Below are positions 62,125-64,000 of a stretch of 64,000 bases of DNA, one piece after another. Both the position numbers and the translations under genes were made by a program. The stretch's first letter is position 1, and each line of letters begins with the position of its first letter. The DNA is from Aphanothece sacrum FPU1 (GTDB lineage: Bacteria > Cyanobacteriota > Cyanobacteriia > Cyanobacteriales > Microcystaceae). Location: NCBI RefSeq assembly GCF_003864295.1, contig NZ_BDQK01000016.1, positions 282,996 through 346,995 of the forward strand. Direction: 5' to 3'. Below the pieces are notes generated by a model, which did not search any database, was not told where the DNA came from, and saw only the letters and a list, made by a program, of their open reading frames with translations.

Positions 62125-62940
62125 TTAAACTAAAGTAGTTTCTTGTTGCATTAACCAATTTTTACTGGTTTGAAGATAGAATTTTAGTTCATCAAAATCT
62201 CCTGCTAATGGAGAACCTGGGGTCTGTCTCGGATGAGCGCATTCTAAAATAATAGGGCCAGTATAATTAATTTGATCTAAGGTCTTAAATTGGGTAGTAA
62301 AATCTGTATGACCTAACCCAATTCCTTTGCGATTAGAATCAGCAATTTGATAAATACTGAGTTTATCTTTACACATTATGATGGCTTTATTGAGATCGTT
62401 TTCTTCTAAATTCATGTGAAAAGTATCAAGTATAATTGTCAAATTATGGGCATCAACTTGATTGATTAACTCAACAACATCAACACTGGTAAGAATGAAG
62501 CGACAAAGATAACGGTTAAGGGGTTCAAATCCCAAGTTAATATTAGCTTTCTGAGCATAAATAGCAAGCTTTTTACAAGAATCAATCAGCCAATAAATTG
62601 CCCCCAAATAATCCTTAATTGATTGATTTTGAATGTATTCATGACAAGTAATAACTGGATGTCCTAATTCTGCTCCGTAATCGATTAATTTTTTGTAATA
62701 ATCAATCGCTATTTGTCTACAATTTAGGTAATTATTAGCTAAATCAAAATTAGCAGGAGTCAAGGAAAAAACATCTAAATTATGATCATTTAAAACTTTT
62801 TTAACCTCTGTTGATGATACCTTTTCAATGTCAACATAAACCTCCATACCATCAAAACCCATACTGGCGATAATTTTCGCACTTTCAATTAAATCTACAT
62901 CGCCAAAAATCCAATTAGTTACGCCAATTTTTCGTTTCAT
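62125..62940 (-). CDS. Sugar phosphate isomerase/epimerase (TIM barrel)
   Basis: 271 residues from M5 of the longest frame (MKRKIGVTNWIFGDVDL). The AP-endonuclease-2-type TIM barrel has the usual strands SMGFDGMEVYVDIEK, then LGHPVITCHEYIQ, GFEPLNRYLCRF, LTIILDTFHMNLEE, YQIADSNRKGIGLGHTDF and LECAHPRQTPGSPL. The metal-binding E, D, H and E positions match tagatose/psicose epimerase relatives. The substrate is unknown. Confidence 0.85.
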   Translation of the reverse strand: MKRKIGVTNWIFGDVDLIESAKIIASMGFDGMEVYVDIEKVSSTEVKKVLNDHNLDVFSLTPANFDLANNYLNCRQIAIDYYKKLIDYGAELGHPVITCHEYIQNQSIKDYLGAIYWLIDSCKKLAIYAQKANINLGFEPLNRYLCRFILTSVDVVELINQVDAHNLTIILDTFHMNLEENDLNKAIIMCKDKLSIYQIADSNRKGIGLGHTDFTTQFKTLDQINYTGPIILECAHPRQTPGSPLAGDFDELKFYLQTSKNWLMQQETTLV

Positions 62941-63012
62941 AATTACCTCCATTTTTTTCTGAAATAATTTGTTTTTTAGACTCTAAGAATAGAGTCTTTG
63001 ATTTATATCTAA

Positions 63013-64000
63013 CTACTGAGATGTCCGAAGTCTTATTAGCAGAAAATTTAAGAAAATAAGCACTGTTAAAGCAAAAATAGCACTACTATAAAACACCCCT
63101 TGCATTCCCCAAATAGTAAACATTCCTCCTGCTAAAATCGGGCCTAATGCTTGTCCTAAAGACAAAACTGTTGCATTAACTGCCATAAAACCTGCCCGAT
63201 ATTCTTGGGGTGCTAATTCTCCTAATAAAGCTTGGGTTGAAGGAAATACCATTCCATGAGCCAAACCAAATAAAATACTGGGAAGAAATAGCAACCAAAT
63301 ATTATGAATTAATGGTGTAATAATTAAAGCAGTAGCATACACAATAAATGAAGCTTTAATGAGAGTTACTTCAGACAAAAATCGGGCAAATAATCCTAAT
63401 TGAGATGAGACAAATGCCAAAGAAAGAGCCATACTCGCTAAAATAATTCCTATGACAAAATGAGAAGCACCTAATTGAGCATCCGCTAATAAAGGGATAT
63501 AGGTGAAGTAGGGACCAAATAAGAGAATAAACAAAGCAACAACCGCTATTAATAAGCCTATCACTTGGCGATTATTAATACTATTCCAAATATTCCCTAA
63601 ATAGCTTTTTAATTCAAATGTTTCGGATTGAGGTCGATGAGGAATTCTCAAAAAAAATAACACAAAAAAACTAAGAGGAACTGCCATCAAAGGTAATAAA
63701 AAAGGATAACGCCATCCCCAAGTAGTTAACCCTCCACTAATTAAAGGATAAATTGCTAAACTAAGACCAATACTGGTGGCATTAAAAGCCATCGCTGCTG
63801 TTAGTAATTTACCTCGATAAAGGTCACTAATTAAGGTTAAAGCTAATGACTCTAATGGTGCAGCACCAACTCCCTGAAGAAAGCGAAATTCGATTAAAGT
63901 CCGAAAATTTGCAGCCAATGAACATACCATTCCAGCAATTGCAAATAAGAGCAACGCAGGGACTAATATTTGCTTTCTTCCGTAGCGATCTGCTAATATT
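63013..64000 (-). CDS. MFS transporter, N-terminal part missing
   Basis: The gene continues beyond the right edge. In frame, the last codons before the edge read ILADRYGRKQILVPAL, the G-x-L-A-D-R-x-G-R-K motif between helices 2 and 3 of the major facilitator superfamily. At least nine more helices follow (LISGGLTTWGWRYPFLLPLM; VVALFILLFGPYFTYIPLL; GMFTIWGMQGVFYSSAIFAL). It is probably in one operon with the isomerase and the SDR and imports or exports their substrate. Confidence 0.88.
   Translation of the reverse strand, partial: ILADRYGRKQILVPALLLFAIAGMVCSLAANFRTLIEFRFLQGVGAAPLESLALTLISDLYRGKLLTAAMAFNATSIGLSLAIYPLISGGLTTWGWRYPFLLPLMAVPLSFFVLFFLRIPHRPQSETFELKSYLGNIWNSINNRQVIGLLIAVVALFILLFGPYFTYIPLLADAQLGASHFVIGIILASMALSLAFVSSQLGLFARFLSEVTLIKASFIVYATALIITPLIHNIWLLFLPSILFGLAHGMVFPSTQALLGELAPQEYRAGFMAVNATVLSLGQALGPILAGGMFTIWGMQGVFYSSAIFALTVLIFLNFLLIRLRTSQ

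Overview
The window comes from a low-GC unicellular cyanobacterium, probably of the Crocosphaera/Cyanothece type. Direct signs are psbA (photosystem II D1), chlH (Mg-chelatase H), paired DUF4327 genes, a CmpR/CcmR-type LysR regulator, two-domain PPK2, hopanoid hpnH and many HIP1 sites (GCGATCGC). The genus is an inference from gene content and AT richness. Nothing here looks like a plasmid or a phage.

Layout. 1-3.4 kb: the 5' end of an RND efflux permease, an IS200/IS605-like relic, a small secreted protein, tRNA-Cys and hpnH. 3.1-10.7 kb: a decayed plus an intact Uma2 gene, tex, small hypotheticals, a SemiSWEET, rpsU, a pentapeptide protein, a frameshifted RRM protein, cysE and terC. 10.8-18 kb: ndk, a repeat-filled spacer, the Anbu peptidase, rlmN, a Rieske oxygenase and three coiled-coil genes. 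18.3-24 kb: polyphosphate kinase 2, galE, a lipoprotein, DUF4327 twins and cobI. 24.4-31.4 kb: a PAS-GGDEF-EAL protein, rpmG-rpsR-RNase II and the LysR regulator. 31.5-35.4 kb: an IS4 element that cuts short an HNH gene, a 0.23-kb duplication around an Uma2 gene, and a HicAB pair. 35.7-39.7 kb: chlH. 39.7-45.4 kb: an island of toxin-antitoxin genes and relics, with a MIR-domain protein and a vMAP-type HTH protein. 45.4-50.5 kb: fni and a GH38 alpha-mannosidase. 50.7-53.4 kb: the classic rpmH-rnpA-PH-yidC-khpB operon. 53.5-57.3 kb: more toxin-antitoxin genes, Uma2, DUF2808 and psbA. 57.5-64 kb: small secreted proteins, dienelactone hydrolase, a three-S1-domain protein, and an SDR / sugar isomerase / MFS cluster that runs off the end.

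Housekeeping genes (translation, isoprenoid, hopanoid, chlorophyll and cobalamin synthesis, photosystem II) sit in a matrix of repeats and small mobile or addiction modules. I count four intact Uma2 nuclease-like genes plus two tail fragments, three HicAB pairs plus a frameshifted hicB copy, a RelE-type pair, a YefM pair with a truncated toxin, a HigA with a decayed HigB, and a PIN-domain pair. At least five families of short dispersed repeats occupy the spacers. One family is a structured MITE of about 188 bp, with four copies and a compensatory base change in one stem.

The most unusual items are this MITE family, the MIR beta-trefoil protein divergent from a stand-alone vMAP HTH protein, the RRM gene with a single-base frameshift, and a D1 protein with Gln130 and a shortened C-terminal tail.
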